64,000 nucleotides of DNA from an uncultured Pelagibacteraceae bacterium (GTDB taxonomy: Bacteria; Pseudomonadota; Alphaproteobacteria; Pelagibacterales; Pelagibacteraceae): assembly GCA_902556265.1 (NCBI GenBank), contig CACDVM010000002.1:62001-126000 (forward strand), given 5' to 3'. The stretch's first letter is position 1; each line of letters starts with the position of its first letter. The notes beneath the pieces were generated by a model. It did not search any database. It was not told the DNA's origin and worked only from the letters and a program-made list of their open reading frames with translations. Of this stretch, positions 25,402-36,656 are shown piece after piece. The position numbers were made by a program, and so were the translations under genes.

Positions 25402-26514
25402 TTACAACCTGCCTATGTATTTATCATGAAATTTCTCAAATGTTCCGTTCTTAATATTTTTTCTGATTTCTGACATTAATTCTTGATAAAAGTTAATATT
25501 ATGGAGTGTTAAAAGCATTGAACCTAATATTTCACTCGTATTAAAAAGATGATTCAAATAATTTTTAGAATACTTATTTAAACTTAAATTTTTACAATTT
25601 TTATCTAAAGGTGAGTCATCATTTTGATATTTGTTATTTTTAATATTAATTCTTCCATCCCACGTGAAGGCTAAACCAGTTCTGCCTGATCTTGTAGGTA
25701 AAACACAATCAAACATATCAATACCTCTTTTAACTGCACCTAAAATATCGGATGGAGTACCTACACCCATTAAATAATGAGGTTTATTTTGAGGAAGTTC
25801 ATCTTTAATATCGTCTAAAACTTCAAACATTTCTTTTTGAGACTCCCCTACAGCTAGACCTCCAATAGCATATCCATCAAAATCCATTTGGATTAATGAT
25901 TTTAAAGATTCAATTCTAAGATCTTTAAACAAGCCACCTTGCACAATACCAAAAAGTGCTTTGTGAGGATTTTCCCCAAAAGCCTTTTTAGAGCGTTTTG
26001 CCCAATATAATGAAAGCTCCATTGATTTTTTAATCAATTTATAATCGTCGGTTTTTTTTGGACACTCATCCATGATCATTACAATATCTGAATTTAAACC
26101 AAGCTGGATTTTTATACTTTCTTCAGGACTGAGATAAAATTTTTTTCCATCAACGTGTGAGTTGAAAATTGCTCCTTTTTCACGATCAATCTTATTAAAC
26201 TTTGATAATGACATCACTTGAAATCCACCTGAGTCAGTTAAAATGGGCAAGTCACAATTCATAAATTCATGTAACCCACCCATTCTTTTAATTCTGTCCA
26301 CACCAGGTCGTATCATTAAGTGATATGTGTTTCCTAAAATTATTTCAGAACCAGTTTTTTTTATATCATCAATAGTGCAAGCTTTTACTGTTGCTTGGGT
26401 TCCCACTGGCATAAAAGCGGGTGTTTTTATATTTCCTCTATGAGTTTCTATTAAACCACATCGAGAATAATTGTCTGTATTTAAAACCTTAAAGGCAAAT
26501 CTTTTTAATGCCAT
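25402..26514 (-). CDS. tgt: Queuine tRNA-ribosyltransferase
   Basis: A 370-residue TIM-barrel enzyme exchanging guanine 34 for preQ1 in GUN-anticodon tRNAs. Family motifs include MPVGTQATVKACT, ILGNTYHLMIRPG, the catalytic LTDSGGFQVMSL, YAIGGLAVGE and MFDCVLPTRSGRTG with the nucleophilic aspartate. The usual C-terminal CxCxxC zinc site is altered: after LPTRSGRTG the sequence has DKNCKNLSLNKYSKNYLNH, keeping one cysteine and the distal histidines but losing the others. It follows the cyclophilin gene by 6 bases. Confidence 0.94.
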   Translation of the reverse strand: MALKRFAFKVLNTDNYSRCGLIETHRGNIKTPAFMPVGTQATVKACTIDDIKKTGSEIILGNTYHLMIRPGVDRIKRMGGLHEFMNCDLPILTDSGGFQVMSLSKFNKIDREKGAIFNSHVDGKKFYLSPEESIKIQLGLNSDIVMIMDECPKKTDDYKLIKKSMELSLYWAKRSKKAFGENPHKALFGIVQGGLFKDLRIESLKSLIQMDFDGYAIGGLAVGESQKEMFEVLDDIKDELPQNKPHYLMGVGTPSDILGAVKRGIDMFDCVLPTRSGRTGLAFTWDGRINIKNNKYQNDDSPLDKNCKNLSLNKYSKNYLNHLFNTSEILGSMLLTLHNINFYQELMSEIRKNIKNGTFEKFHDKYIGRL

Positions 26515-26520
26515 TCAAAT

Positions 26521-27081
26521 CTATAAAGATTTAAAACTTATTATTTTGTCAGGATCTGAAACTGATCCATTATTGTTTTCATCTCCCCTCTTAATCTTAT
26601 CTACGACTTCCATTCCTTCTATTACTTTTCCAAAAACTGTATATTGTCTATCTAAAAATGGTGCTGCTTTAAAACAGATAAAAAATTGACTATTAGCACT
26701 GTTTGGATCTGAAGATCTGGCCATTGATAAAGTTCCCCTGTCATGTGGTAAACTATTAAATTCTTGTTCTAAATCAGGTAAATCAGAACCACCCATACCT
26801 GCTCTTCTTAAATCAAATTCTGCGTTTCCAGAATTACCAAATTTTACATCACCGGTTTGAGCCATAAACCCATCAATTACTCTATGAAAAACTACGTTAT
26901 CATATTTACCTGAGTCTGCTAGCTCTTTTATTCTTTTTACGTGATTGGGCGCAACATCCGCAAATAATTCAATTTTTACATCTCCATCTTTTAATTTTAA
27001 AATCATAATATTCTCCTCTGACATTGATTGATTAGTTATTAAAAAAAATAAAATTAATAAATTAATTAAAATTTTGTTCAT
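26521..27081 (-). CDS. ppiA: Exported cyclophilin-type peptidyl-prolyl isomerase
   Basis: A 186-residue cyclophilin. A signal peptide covers about residues 1-21, giving a periplasmic location. The active-site segment is VVFHRVIDGFMAQTGD, and NSANSQFFICFKAAPFLD completes the proline-binding pocket. It catalyses cis-trans isomerisation of X-Pro bonds in exported proteins. Its start lies inside coaD (20-base overlap). Confidence 0.93.
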   Translation of the reverse strand: MNKILINLLILFFLITNQSMSEENIMILKLKDGDVKIELFADVAPNHVKRIKELADSGKYDNVVFHRVIDGFMAQTGDVKFGNSGNAEFDLRRAGMGGSDLPDLEQEFNSLPHDRGTLSMARSSDPNSANSQFFICFKAAPFLDRQYTVFGKVIEGMEVVDKIKRGDENNNGSVSDPDKIISFKSL

Positions 27082-27568
27082 ATTTTTTTTTTAATAATTT
27101 TATGGTACTTTTTGTTGTAAATTTTTTTATATCGCCTTTAAGTTTAACAATTTCTTTTACAAATTTTGATGAAATAATTTGATTTTCAACATCTGACATT
27201 AAAAATAAAGTTTCGATGTTATTATTTAATTTTCTATTCATGCCAGCTAATTGAAATTCATATTCAAAATCAGAAACAGCTCTTAATCCTCTAAGTATAA
27301 CGTTTGATTTGAATTTTTTACATAAGTCTGTTGTTAATGAGGTAAAAGAAATAACAATTATCTTCTTTTTATTTAAACTTAAATCTGAAAATAAAGCTTT
27401 TTTTACGATTTCAATTCGTTCATCAGAACTAAAAAGATAATCTTTATTTTCTACATCAGATACGGCAACAACTATTTTTTCAAATAATTTTAATCCTTTT
27501 TTTATCACATCTATATGTCCATATGTAATTGGATCAAATGTGCCAGGATAAATTGCAACTTTATTCAT
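27062..27568 (-). CDS. coaD: Phosphopantetheine adenylyltransferase
   Basis: A 168-residue nucleotidyltransferase forming dephospho-CoA from 4'-phosphopantetheine and ATP. The N-terminal YPGTFDPITYGHIDVI contains the TxGH motif, and ISSKFVKEIVKLKGD is the C-terminal ISSTxVR-like motif. Length is standard. It overlaps the cyclophilin gene by 20 bases and shares one base with the end of gyrA, an order frequent in Alphaproteobacteria. Confidence 0.95.
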   Translation of the reverse strand: MNKVAIYPGTFDPITYGHIDVIKKGLKLFEKIVVAVSDVENKDYLFSSDERIEIVKKALFSDLSLNKKKIIVISFTSLTTDLCKKFKSNVILRGLRAVSDFEYEFQLAGMNRKLNNNIETLFLMSDVENQIISSKFVKEIVKLKGDIKKFTTKSTIKLLKKKYEQNFN

Positions 27569-30147
27569 TAAACTAAATTATCATCAATTTTATTAGCTGA
27601 AACAACTTTTTCTTCACCAGATAATTTAATAATTCTAACACCTTGAGTATTTCGACCAGCTGTTCTTATTTCTTTTACTGCAACCCTAATAACTCTACCT
27701 TTATTGGTTGAAATTAAAATTTCATCACCATCAAAAACTGGAAATGAAGATGAAATATTACCATTTCTTGGAGAATTTATAATTCCTATAATTCCTTTGC
27801 CACCTCGGTTTGTTACTCTGTAATCAATATGAGGGGTCTTCTTTCCATACCCATTTTCTGTAATAGAAAGGATAAACTTTTCATTGGCTTTAATTTCAGA
27901 TTTAACACCTTTAGATTTTTTTTCATTTTTGAAATTTTTATCATTATTTATTATTGAAAGAGATACAATTTGATCGCTAGGAGCCAAAACAATTCCTTTT
28001 ATTCCTTTTGAAGATCTGCCTTTAAATACCCGTAATTTTTTTGACTCAAATCTAATACATTTTCCTAGTTTAGTACTTAAGATAATATCCTGATCATCTT
28101 TACAAATTTTAACACCTACAATTTTATCATTATTGTCTAATTTCATTGCAATTTTCCCTGCTGAATTGATTGAAGAAAAGTCCTCCAAGCTGTTTTTTCT
28201 TATCTTTCCTAGTGCAGTAGCAAATACGATCTGATAATTTTTAAGTTCGGCCTCGTTATCTGGGAAAGGCATTATTGAACTTATAGATTGATGATTTTTT
28301 AAAGGTAAAATATTAAATAAAGATTTTCCTTTAGATGCTGATGAACCCTCAGGAATCTTCCATGCTTTTATCCTATAAACAAGACCCTCTGTAGAAAAGA
28401 ATAAAACAGATGTATGGGTATTAACTGATAATGTTTGAACAACTGAGTCTTCATTTCTAGTGGTAATACCTGTTTTTCCCTTACCACCTCTTTTTTGTAT
28501 TTTAACATTATTTAAAGAACCTCTTTTAATATAACCCTGAAGTGTAACAGTAATTAGTACTGATTGTTTTTGGATTGTTTCTTCAATATTATAATTCAAA
28601 ATTGCATCAATTATTTTTGTTCTTCTTGGTATAGAGTATTTTTCTTTAATATTTTTCAGTTCTTCACTTATAACTTTTTGCAATTCTTTCTTTGAGGAAA
28701 TTATCTTTTTATACTTTGTAATTAATTCTGCTAACTTTTTAATTTCTACTTCAATTTCATTAATTCCTAAAGCTGTTAACTTTTGCAATCTAAGTTCAAG
28801 AATTGCATTAACCTGTGGATCTGAAAGTCCATATAAACCTTTTGATTTTTTTCCCTCAATTAAAGTAATCATTTTTTGTGATTTATTTATTTTCCATTTA
28901 GTTTTTAAAATAGATTTTTTTGCATCATCAGGGGTTTTTGAACTTCTGATAATTTTAATAATCTTATCTAAATTTTCTACTGATACTGATAAACCAATTA
29001 ATATATGTGCTCTTTCTTCTGCTTTTTCTAAATCAAATTTTGTTTTCTTTGTTACTACATCTTCCCTAAAAGTTAAAAAGTTAGATAGGAAATCTTTTAA
29101 ATTACATGTCTCTGGTTTACCATCTACTATTGCTAATGTATTGAAGCCAAATGAACTTTCTATTTGAGTATTTTTATATAATTGTCTTTTGACAGTCTCA
29201 GGTTCTACACCATTTCTTAAATCAATAGATACTCTTATCCCCTCTCGATTAGACTCGTCTCTGATATCTTTTATTCCTTCAATCTTTTTTTCTCTAACTA
29301 GTTGAGCAATTCTTTCATTTAAAACTGATTTATTAACTTGATATGGTATAGAAGTTATTACAAGTCTTTCTCTGCCATTTTTTAAGGCTTCAATCGAAAT
29401 TTCTCCTCTTATTTTAAATGAACCTCGGCCCTTATTATATCCTTGTTTAATTATATCTTTACCTATTATGACGCCACCAGTAGGAAAATCTGGACCTGGA
29501 ATGTGTTTCATTAATTCTTTTATCTTAATATCTTTATTTTCGATTAAAGCTAAAGTTCCATTGATTATTTCACCTAGATTATGTGGTGGTATACTCGTAG
29601 CCATTCCTACAGCTATACCTCCAGCTCCATTTACAAGTAAATTTGGGTATTGCGCAGGAAGAACTGTAGGTTCTTTTTCTGTTTCATCATAGTTACTTTT
29701 AAAACTAATTGTATTTTTTTCTATATCATCAATTAAAAACTGAGAAACTTTTGATAATCTTGTTTCGGTATATCTCATTGCTGCTGCAGGATCTCCATCT
29801 ATGGATCCAAAATTTCCCTGTCCATCGATTAGAGGCAAACTCATAGAAAAATCTTGAACCATCCTAACTAATGCGTCATAAACAGATTGATCTCCATGGG
29901 GATGATATTTACCAATTACATCTCCAACAATTCTTGCTGATTTTCTATATTGTTTAGACCAGTCATATCCACCTTTGTACATTGCATATAAAATTCTTCT
30001 ATGTACTGGTTTCAATCCATCTCTTACATCCGGTAGAGCCCTACTAACTATAACACTCATCGCATAAGATAAGTAAGACGAGCTCATCTCGTCATGCATA
30101 GATATTAGTTTAGTGTTTTTATCTTTTGGAGCTTCTGTTTTTTGCAT
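27568..30147 (-). CDS. gyrA: DNA gyrase subunit A
   Basis: An 859-residue type II topoisomerase subunit that cuts and rejoins DNA for negative supercoiling. The N-terminal [22 protein letters not shown], the quinolone-region [15 protein letters not shown] and the catalytic tyrosine in [12 protein letters not shown] are clear. A C-terminal six-bladed domain follows, with a GyrA-box-like [11 protein letters not shown] that distinguishes GyrA from ParC. The quinolone-determining serine position is Gly-Asp-Gln here, so a wild-type Ser83 equivalent is not evident. It follows ssb by 5 bases. Confidence 0.96.
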   Translation of the reverse strand: MQKTEAPKDKNTKLISMHDEMSSSYLSYAMSVIVSRALPDVRDGLKPVHRRILYAMYKGGYDWSKQYRKSARIVGDVIGKYHPHGDQSVYDALVRMVQDFSMSLPLIDGQGNFGSIDGDPAAAMRYTETRLSKVSQFLIDDIEKNTISFKSNYDETEKEPTVLPAQYPNLLVNGAGGIAVGMATSIPPHNLGEIINGTLALIENKDIKIKELMKHIPGPDFPTGGVIIGKDIIKQGYNKGRGSFKIRGEISIEALKNGRERLVITSIPYQVNKSVLNERIAQLVREKKIEGIKDIRDESNREGIRVSIDLRNGVEPETVKRQLYKNTQIESSFGFNTLAIVDGKPETCNLKDFLSNFLTFREDVVTKKTKFDLEKAEERAHILIGLSVSVENLDKIIKIIRSSKTPDDAKKSILKTKWKINKSQKMITLIEGKKSKGLYGLSDPQVNAILELRLQKLTALGINEIEVEIKKLAELITKYKKIISSKKELQKVISEELKNIKEKYSIPRRTKIIDAILNYNIEETIQKQSVLITVTLQGYIKRGSLNNVKIQKRGGKGKTGITTRNEDSVVQTLSVNTHTSVLFFSTEGLVYRIKAWKIPEGSSASKGKSLFNILPLKNHQSISSIMPFPDNEAELKNYQIVFATALGKIRKNSLEDFSSINSAGKIAMKLDNNDKIVGVKICKDDQDIILSTKLGKCIRFESKKLRVFKGRSSKGIKGIVLAPSDQIVSLSIINNDKNFKNEKKSKGVKSEIKANEKFILSITENGYGKKTPHIDYRVTNRGGKGIIGIINSPRNGNISSSFPVFDGDEILISTNKGRVIRVAVKEIRTAGRNTQGVRIIKLSGEEKVVSANKIDDNLV

Positions 30148-30152
30148 AAGTA

Positions 30153-30608
30153 TTAAAATGGAATTTCGTCATCCATATCATTTGATATTTGAGACATGTC
30201 CTCATTATTATTTGAAGATTGAGTATTGTCATTAGCAATACCACCACTTGAATTTCCACCACCCAGCATAGTTAAAGAGGAATTATAACCTTGAATAACT
30301 ACTTCAGTAGAATACTTATCTTGTCCTGATTGTTCATCTTTCCATTTTCTTGTTGTAAGTTGACCCTCAACATAGATTTGTGCACCTTTTTTTAAATATT
30401 GCTGAACAACGTTGACTAAACCTTCATTGAATACAACTATACGGTGCCATTCAGTTTTTTCTTTTTTTTCTCCAGTGTTTTTGTCTTTCCAGGATTGACT
30501 TGTGGCAACACTAAGCCTAGCTACGCTCTTACCATTTACCATTTGTTTAATTTCGGGGTCTGCGCCTAAACGACCAATTAAAAGTACTTTATTTAAACTT
30601 CCAGCCAT
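30153..30608 (-). CDS. ssb: Single-stranded DNA-binding protein
   Basis: A 151-residue protein: N-terminal OB fold ([17 protein letters not shown] and WHRIVVFNE), a glycine/asparagine-rich linker and the acidic protein-interaction tip DMDDEIPF. It coats ssDNA during replication and repair. It is divergent from uvrA across a 90-base gap, and gyrA follows. The ssb-gyrA and ssb-uvrA associations are standard for Alphaproteobacteria. I see no LexA-type repeat in the shared promoter region. Confidence 0.97.
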   Translation of the reverse strand: MAGSLNKVLLIGRLGADPEIKQMVNGKSVARLSVATSQSWKDKNTGEKKEKTEWHRIVVFNEGLVNVVQQYLKKGAQIYVEGQLTTRKWKDEQSGQDKYSTEVVIQGYNSSLTMLGGGNSSGGIANDNTQSSNNNEDMSQISNDMDDEIPF

Positions 30609-30698
30609 AATATTTTAATATTTGTTAAATTAATTAATTAGATTTATATCACAATTTACTCTGAATATTAATTTTATTAAGTCAAAGCAACAAAAATT

Positions 30699-33554
30699 AT
30701 GATTAAAAAGATAGTTATTAAGGGCGCTAAAGAACATAATTTAAAGAATATTTCTTTAGAAATTCCTAAAGACAAATTTGTTGTTATTACAGGCCTCTCT
30801 GGCTCAGGTAAATCATCTCTTGCTTTCGATACTGTTTATGCAGAAGGGCAAAGAAGATATGTTGAAAGTCTATCTGCTTATGCAAGACAATTTTTAGACA
30901 AAATGAAAAAACCAAATGTGGACTTAATTGAGGGTTTAAGTCCTGCAATATCCATAGAACAAAAAAATACATCAAAAAATCCTAGATCAACTGTTGCTAC
31001 AGTTACTGAAATTTATGATTATATGAGAGTTTTGTATGCACGAGCTGGAATACCCTTTTCTCCTTTCACTGGTAAACCAATCGAGTCTCAAACAGTTACT
31101 CAAATTGTGGATAAAATTAAACAATTACCAAAAAAAGCAACTATTTATCTTTATGCTCCAGTAGTTAGGGGACGTAAAGGTGAATATAAAAAAGAAATTT
31201 TAGCTTTTAAAAAAAGAGGTTTCAGAAAAATCAAAATTGATGATGTTTTGTATGAAATTGAAAAGATACCTGAACTCAATAAAAAAATAAAACACGATAT
31301 TTCAATTTTAGTTGATAGGATTATTCTTAACTCATCTTTAGGTAACAGATTGGCTGAAAGCATAGAGGCCGCAATTAATCTTGCGAATGGCCTTTTGTTT
31401 GTTGAGTATGAGGATGAAACATTGCCTAAAAAATTTAGAAAAATAGAAAAACTAATATTTTCAACAAAATTTGCTTGTCCAGAAAGTGGATTTACAATTG
31501 AAGAAATTGAACCAAGACTGTTCTCTTTTAATAGCCCTTTTGGAGCTTGTGAAGAATGTGAGGGAATAGGAATAAAACTTAACGTTGATCCAAATCTAGT
31601 TATACCAAACGAAAAAAAAAGTATCATTGATGGAGCAATAGAGCCTTGGGCTAAAACCACCACCCTATATTATGCTCAAACTTTAGCTTCCTTAGCTAAA
31701 CATTATAATTTTTCGTTAGAGGAAAAATGGTCAAAACTACCAAAAAAAGTTAAAGATATTATTCTCTATGGTTCAGATGATGAAGAAATAAAATTTTCTT
31801 ACGATGATGGATATGAAAAATATTCTCATAAAAAAACTTTTGAAGGTGTCATAAATAATTTGGAAAGAAGATATCTTGAAACTGATAGTGATTGGAAAAG
31901 AGAGGAAATTGCTCAATATCAGTCTGACACTAAATGTGAAAGATGTAATGGTCACAGACTTAAGGATGAGGCCCTTTGTGTTAAAATTGATGGATTGCAT
32001 ATAAGCGAAGTCACAGAAAAATCAATTTCAGATGCTGCTAAATGGTTTGAAAATCTTAAAAATAATCTTGATAAAAGACAGGTAAAAATTGCAGAACATA
32101 TATTAAAAGAAATTAATGAAAGATTAAATTTTTTATTAAATGTTGGTCTTGATTATTTAACTTTATCGAGAGAATCTGGAACCCTTTCAGGGGGTGAAGC
32201 TCAAAGAATAAGGTTAGCTTCACAGATAGGTTCCGGTTTAACTGGAGTTTTGTATGTTTTAGATGAACCTTCTATAGGACTTCATCAAAAAGATAATGTT
32301 AAACTTATTAATGCTTTGAAAAGACTTAGAGACTTAGGAAATACTGTTATAGTTGTTGAGCATGATACTGAAACTATGGAAAATGCTGATCATATAATTG
32401 ACCTAGGACCTCAAGCGGGAAACAATGGTGGTGAGGTGGTTGCTCAAGGTTCTTACAAAGAAATAAGTCAAAATAAAAATAGTATTACAGGAAAATATCT
32501 CTCCAATAAATTAAAAATTAACGTTCCACAAAAAAGAAGGTTAGCAAAAAATGGAAGGTTTTTAGAAATTACTGGAGCTACTGGAAATAATTTAGACAAT
32601 GTTAATTTAAAGATACCTTTAGGAAGTTTAACATGTGTAACCGGTGTATCTGGAAGTGGTAAATCGACACTTGTATTACAAACTCTGTATAATGCATTAA
32701 ATTTAACTCTGAATAATAATAAATCCAGAAAAATTCCAAAACCATTTAAGGGTTTTAAGGGAACTGAATTAGTTGATAAGATTATCGATATAGACCAATC
32801 TCCAATTGGACGAACCCCAAGATCAAATCCTGCTACTTATACAGGAGCTTTTGGTCCAATAAGGGATTGGTTTACAGCGTTACCAGAGTCTAAAACTAGA
32901 GGATACAAACCAGGAAGATTTTCTTTTAACGTAAAAGGTGGAAGGTGTGAAGCATGTGAGGGTGATGGTGTTATAACTTACGAAATGCACTTTCTTCCTG
33001 ATGTTTATATTCAATGTGATGAATGTAAAGGCACTAGATACAACCGAGAAACTCTTGAAATTAAGTTTAAGGATAAGAGTATTGCTGATGTTTTAAATAT
33101 GACAGTAGATGAAGGATGTGAATATTTTGAAAATATATCAAATATTAAAACAAAGTTGTTAACATTAAAAAAAGTCGGATTAGGATATATAAAAATTGGT
33201 CAACAAGCGACCACTCTTTCTGGAGGTGAAGCCCAGAGAATTAAATTAGCAAAAGAATTATCTAAAAGATCAACAGGAAGAACAATCTATATTTTAGATG
33301 AACCCACTACTGGATTACACCAACACGATATTAAAAAATTGTTAGAAATTCTCCATACTTTTGTAGCTTTAGGTAATACCGTAGTCGTAATTGAACATAA
33401 TCTAGATGTAATAAAAACTGCAGATTATATTGTGGATATGGGGCCAGAAGGTGGTGTTAAAGGCGGAAAAATAATCGCAGAGGGAAAACCTGAGGAAATT
33501 TGCAAAATTAATGAGAGTTATACAGGAAAATTCCTGAAACCTTTATTAAGTTAA
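30699..33554 (+). CDS. uvrA: Excinuclease ABC subunit A
   Basis: A 951-residue damage-recognition ATPase of nucleotide excision repair. There are two ABC modules, with Walker A motifs GLSGSGKSS near residue 31 and GVSGSGKST near residue 649. The signatures are [19 protein letters not shown] and [18 protein letters not shown]. Zinc modules include CERCNGHR and CEACEGDG...CDECKG. The first zinc module reads CPESGF...CEEC, lacking one cysteine, a variation I recall from other Alphaproteobacteria. The reverse strand carries long open frames here, which I regard as shadows. Confidence 0.97.
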   Translation: MIKKIVIKGAKEHNLKNISLEIPKDKFVVITGLSGSGKSSLAFDTVYAEGQRRYVESLSAYARQFLDKMKKPNVDLIEGLSPAISIEQKNTSKNPRSTVATVTEIYDYMRVLYARAGIPFSPFTGKPIESQTVTQIVDKIKQLPKKATIYLYAPVVRGRKGEYKKEILAFKKRGFRKIKIDDVLYEIEKIPELNKKIKHDISILVDRIILNSSLGNRLAESIEAAINLANGLLFVEYEDETLPKKFRKIEKLIFSTKFACPESGFTIEEIEPRLFSFNSPFGACEECEGIGIKLNVDPNLVIPNEKKSIIDGAIEPWAKTTTLYYAQTLASLAKHYNFSLEEKWSKLPKKVKDIILYGSDDEEIKFSYDDGYEKYSHKKTFEGVINNLERRYLETDSDWKREEIAQYQSDTKCERCNGHRLKDEALCVKIDGLHISEVTEKSISDAAKWFENLKNNLDKRQVKIAEHILKEINERLNFLLNVGLDYLTLSRESGTLSGGEAQRIRLASQIGSGLTGVLYVLDEPSIGLHQKDNVKLINALKRLRDLGNTVIVVEHDTETMENADHIIDLGPQAGNNGGEVVAQGSYKEISQNKNSITGKYLSNKLKINVPQKRRLAKNGRFLEITGATGNNLDNVNLKIPLGSLTCVTGVSGSGKSTLVLQTLYNALNLTLNNNKSRKIPKPFKGFKGTELVDKIIDIDQSPIGRTPRSNPATYTGAFGPIRDWFTALPESKTRGYKPGRFSFNVKGGRCEACEGDGVITYEMHFLPDVYIQCDECKGTRYNRETLEIKFKDKSIADVLNMTVDEGCEYFENISNIKTKLLTLKKVGLGYIKIGQQATTLSGGEAQRIKLAKELSKRSTGRTIYILDEPTTGLHQHDIKKLLEILHTFVALGNTVVVIEHNLDVIKTADYIVDMGPEGGVKGGKIIAEGKPEEICKINESYTGKFLKPLLS

Positions 33555-33599
33555 AAAAAATATTGTTAAATCATATTTAAATTAGTATATAATTATTCA

Positions 33600-34202
33600 A
33601 TGGGGAATTTACTTTCATCTTTGTCAAAAACAGTTCATGCTTCATTGGCTCTTGCCATAGTTTTGTTTTTAGGTTTATTTTATCAAAATGATGGTTTTAG
33701 TTTTGATAGAATTTTTTGGAGTTGGGTTGCAAGATATACTCATGTAGTTGTTGGAATTATGTGGATTGGATTACTTTGGTATTTTAATTTTGTTCAAATT
33801 CCAAATATGGCAAAAATCCCAGATGAACAAAAACCAGCTATTGGAAAAGTTATTGCTCCAGCAGCTTTATTCTATTTTAGATGGGCTGCGGCTTTTACAA
33901 TATTATCAGGATTAATACTTGCTGGTTTGAATGGGTATTTACATGATGCTATGACATTAAGTATTAGCTCAGGTATACCAAAGCATACTGCTATTGGGAT
34001 TGGTATGTGGCTAGGTGTTGTTATGGCTTTTAATGTATGGTTTGTAATTTGGCCAAATCAAAAAAGAGCTTTAGGAATAGTCGAGTGTGATCCAGAATTA
34101 AAAGCAAAATCTGCAAGAACTGCAATGCTATTTTCTAGAACAAATACTTTACTTTCATTGCCGATGCTGTTGACTATGGTGGCTGCCCAAAATCTATATT
34201 AG
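33600..34202 (+). CDS. PuuD-like (urate hydroxylase N-terminal type) membrane protein
   Basis: A 200-residue protein with five or so helices. Histidines lie in VARYTHVVVGIMWIGLLWY, and a KHTAIGIGMWLG motif is followed by FNVWFVIWPNQKRALG. This pattern matches the membrane domain of the PuuD urate hydroxylase family (Urate_ox_N). The C-terminal cytochrome c domain of true PuuD is absent, so uricase activity is doubtful. It may be a haem-binding quinone-reactive protein. Stop overlaps secF by 4 bases. Confidence 0.7.
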   Translation: MGNLLSSLSKTVHASLALAIVLFLGLFYQNDGFSFDRIFWSWVARYTHVVVGIMWIGLLWYFNFVQIPNMAKIPDEQKPAIGKVIAPAALFYFRWAAAFTILSGLILAGLNGYLHDAMTLSISSGIPKHTAIGIGMWLGVVMAFNVWFVIWPNQKRALGIVECDPELKAKSARTAMLFSRTNTLLSLPMLLTMVAAQNLY

Positions 34203-35086
34203 TTACTATCCTCTTCTCTTAATATTGTTTTTTGTGAAACCTTTAGCCGAACCAAAACTGTATTTGCAATATAAATTGAAGAATATGTTCCAAATAACAC
34301 TCCAAAAATCATAGCTAATGAGAAACCTTTTAAAACCTCACCTCCAAAAAAGAATATTGATAACAAGGCTAATAAAGTTGTAATAGATGTAATTAATGTT
34401 CTAGATAATGTTTCATTGATTGAAATATTTGTTAATTCAAAAATTTTAATATCAGAATATTTTCTTAGATTTTCGCGGACTCTGTCAAATATAACAACAG
34501 TATCATTCATCGAATAACCAACTATAGTTAGAACAGCGGCGATAATAGATAAATTAATTTCAAGTCCAAATAACGAAAATAGACCAAGAGTAACTATAAC
34601 ATCATGGAATAAAGCTAGTATAGCGCCTAGACTGAATTGCCATTCAAATCTAATCCAAATATAAATTAGCATTAAAACTAAAGCTACAGATATTGCAATT
34701 ATACCTGACTTTAATAATTCAGCGCTTACTTTAGGACCGACATTTTCTACTCTTCTAAAGTTAAAATTGTTACCAAAAGATTTCGAAAGATTATCTTTGA
34801 TTTCTTCTATAATATTTTTACTATTATTATTTTCAAATTTAATTAAAAAGTCAGTTTCATTACCAAAGCTTTTAACTGATACATCGCCTAAATTAATTTG
34901 TTGAAGATTATCCCTTAAAGATGAGATACTAATTTTTGAGTCAGTTGATCTTAATTCAATTAGTGTTCCACCTTTAAAATCTATTCCAAAATTTAACCCC
35001 TTAAACACTAAAAAAAATAAAGAGACAGTAACAAGCGTAATGGAAAGTATATTGAACTGATTATAATATTTATTGAATGGTATCAT
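34199..35086 (-). CDS. secF: Protein translocase subunit SecF
   Basis: A 295-residue membrane protein of the SecDF complex, which uses the proton gradient to pull proteins across the membrane. Six helices are expected; FGIDFKGGTLIELR is the conserved periplasmic-domain start, and VGYSMNDTVVIFDRVRENLR is the signature of helix 4. It sits directly after secD with no gap, in the order yajC-secD-secF. Confidence 0.96.
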   Translation of the reverse strand: MIPFNKYYNQFNILSITLVTVSLFFLVFKGLNFGIDFKGGTLIELRSTDSKISISSLRDNLQQINLGDVSVKSFGNETDFLIKFENNNSKNIIEEIKDNLSKSFGNNFNFRRVENVGPKVSAELLKSGIIAISVALVLMLIYIWIRFEWQFSLGAILALFHDVIVTLGLFSLFGLEINLSIIAAVLTIVGYSMNDTVVIFDRVRENLRKYSDIKIFELTNISINETLSRTLITSITTLLALLSIFFFGGEVLKGFSLAMIFGVLFGTYSSIYIANTVLVRLKVSQKTILREEDSN

Positions 35087-36640
35087 TTAAATTAAACCTT
35101 CTTTTTCTTTATTTTTTGATACGTACAAAACAGTCAATAATCTTGCAATAAAATACACTGAAAAAAGTGTAGTAAAAATTCCAACTCCTAAAGTTAAAGA
35201 AAAACCTTTTATTGGGCCTGAACCCATAAAAAATAAAATTATTGCAGCCAATAAAGTTGTTATATTTGCATCAAGAATAGCTGTTCTAGATTTGGTGTAA
35301 CCACTATCAAATGCAATCAAATTATTTTTTTCATTCTTTAATTCTTCTTTAATTCTCTCAAATATTAAAACATTTGCATCAACAGCCATGCCAACAGTTA
35401 ATATAATACCAGCAATACCCGGAAGAGTTAATGTTGCCTCAAATATTGTTAAAATACCGACTAGAATAAATAAATTTACTATTAATGCTATGTTGGTAAT
35501 AAGCCCAAATATTTTATATTTTATTAAGATAAACAAAATAACAAGAGAAAATCCGATTATTAAAGCAATCATTCCTGCATCAATTGAGTCTTGCCCTAAA
35601 TCAGGTCCAACTGTTCTTTCTTCAATTATGTTTAACGGTGCTGGTAACGCACCTGACCTTAGCAATAAAGAAAGATCTGTGGCTGATTGAAAAGTAAAAC
35701 CACCACTTATTTGGCCAGAGCCACTTGCAATAGTATCTCTAATAACAGGAGCACTAATAATTTTTCCATCTAGAACAATTGCTAATTGTTTACCTATACC
35801 GGTAGAGGTTGCTTTACCAAATCTTTTAGCGCCCACTCTATCCAAAGTGAATGAAACTACTGTTTCATTGGTTTCTGTATTCATTCTTGGTTGTGCATCT
35901 AAAAGATTTTCTCCACTTAAAATTATTCTTTTGCTTACAATCGCTTCTTCCGTGCTGTTTTCAAATTTTAATCTTTCTGCGCCAAATGAGTCTTCGCTAT
36001 TATTTGTAACAAATCTAAAAGTTAAATTTGCTGTTTTACCGAGTAAAGATTTAATTCTCATTGGATCATCTAAACCTGGAAGTTCAACTAAAATTCTATC
36101 ATTTCCTCTTTTAAGAATATTTGGTTCATTGGTACCAACTTCATCAATTCGTCTTCTTACAATTTCTAAAGCTTGATCTTGAGATGAGGTTTTAAGTTCA
36201 ATAATTCCTTGTTTTGAATAACTTACAAAAAAAATATTATTTTCTTCAATTATATCTAATTGATGAGATTTAAATCTTTGATAATAAGGATTTAGATCGC
36301 TCTCCACATCAGTAAATACATCTAATATTGTTTGATTAAATTGTTGATCTGCAGAAAATGAAATTTTTTGATCTATGAGCTTAATATTTCTAATCTTAAT
36401 ATTTTTTTCTTTAAAATAATTTTTAATTAAAATTGTTAAGTTTTGAAGTTTTTGTTCAATTACAGGTGAATTATCAATTTCCAACAAAAGATATGAGCCA
36501 CCTTGTAAATCTAAACCTAGATTTATCTTTTTATTTATTAATTCATTACTAAATTTAAAAAGGTTCGAAGATGTGAGAATAATAAAAAATAAAGATATTA
36601 AAGAAATAAAAATTATTCTTAGTTTTGAAAAGTATAACAC
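35087..36640 (-). CDS. secD: Protein translocase subunit SecD
   Basis: A 517-residue SecDF partner. LGLDLQGGSYLLLEID is the N-terminal hallmark; the P1 domain follows with RRRIDEVGTNEPNI and ILVELPGLDDP. The membrane domain carries GMAVDANVLIFERIKEEL. Length is between short and long forms. It forms a unit with yajC (16-base gap) and secF. Confidence 0.96.
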   Translation of the reverse strand: MLYFSKLRIIFISLISLFFIILTSSNLFKFSNELINKKINLGLDLQGGSYLLLEIDNSPVIEQKLQNLTILIKNYFKEKNIKIRNIKLIDQKISFSADQQFNQTILDVFTDVESDLNPYYQRFKSHQLDIIEENNIFFVSYSKQGIIELKTSSQDQALEIVRRRIDEVGTNEPNILKRGNDRILVELPGLDDPMRIKSLLGKTANLTFRFVTNNSEDSFGAERLKFENSTEEAIVSKRIILSGENLLDAQPRMNTETNETVVSFTLDRVGAKRFGKATSTGIGKQLAIVLDGKIISAPVIRDTIASGSGQISGGFTFQSATDLSLLLRSGALPAPLNIIEERTVGPDLGQDSIDAGMIALIIGFSLVILFILIKYKIFGLITNIALIVNLFILVGILTIFEATLTLPGIAGIILTVGMAVDANVLIFERIKEELKNEKNNLIAFDSGYTKSRTAILDANITTLLAAIILFFMGSGPIKGFSLTLGVGIFTTLFSVYFIARLLTVLYVSKNKEKEGLI

Positions 36641-36656
36641 TTTATTTAAACGAAAT

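Noticed and set aside
30609-30698. LexA (SOS) box between ssb and uvrA
   Set aside because: I looked for GTTC-N7-GTTC, the alphaproteobacterial form, and for CTG-N10-CAG; neither is present in the 90-base gap.
31151-31663. 170-codon open frame on the minus strand inside uvrA
   Set aside because: It lies wholly within the strongly conserved uvrA gene; the frame is open because AT-rich codons of uvrA seldom give stops on the other strand. No family resemblance.
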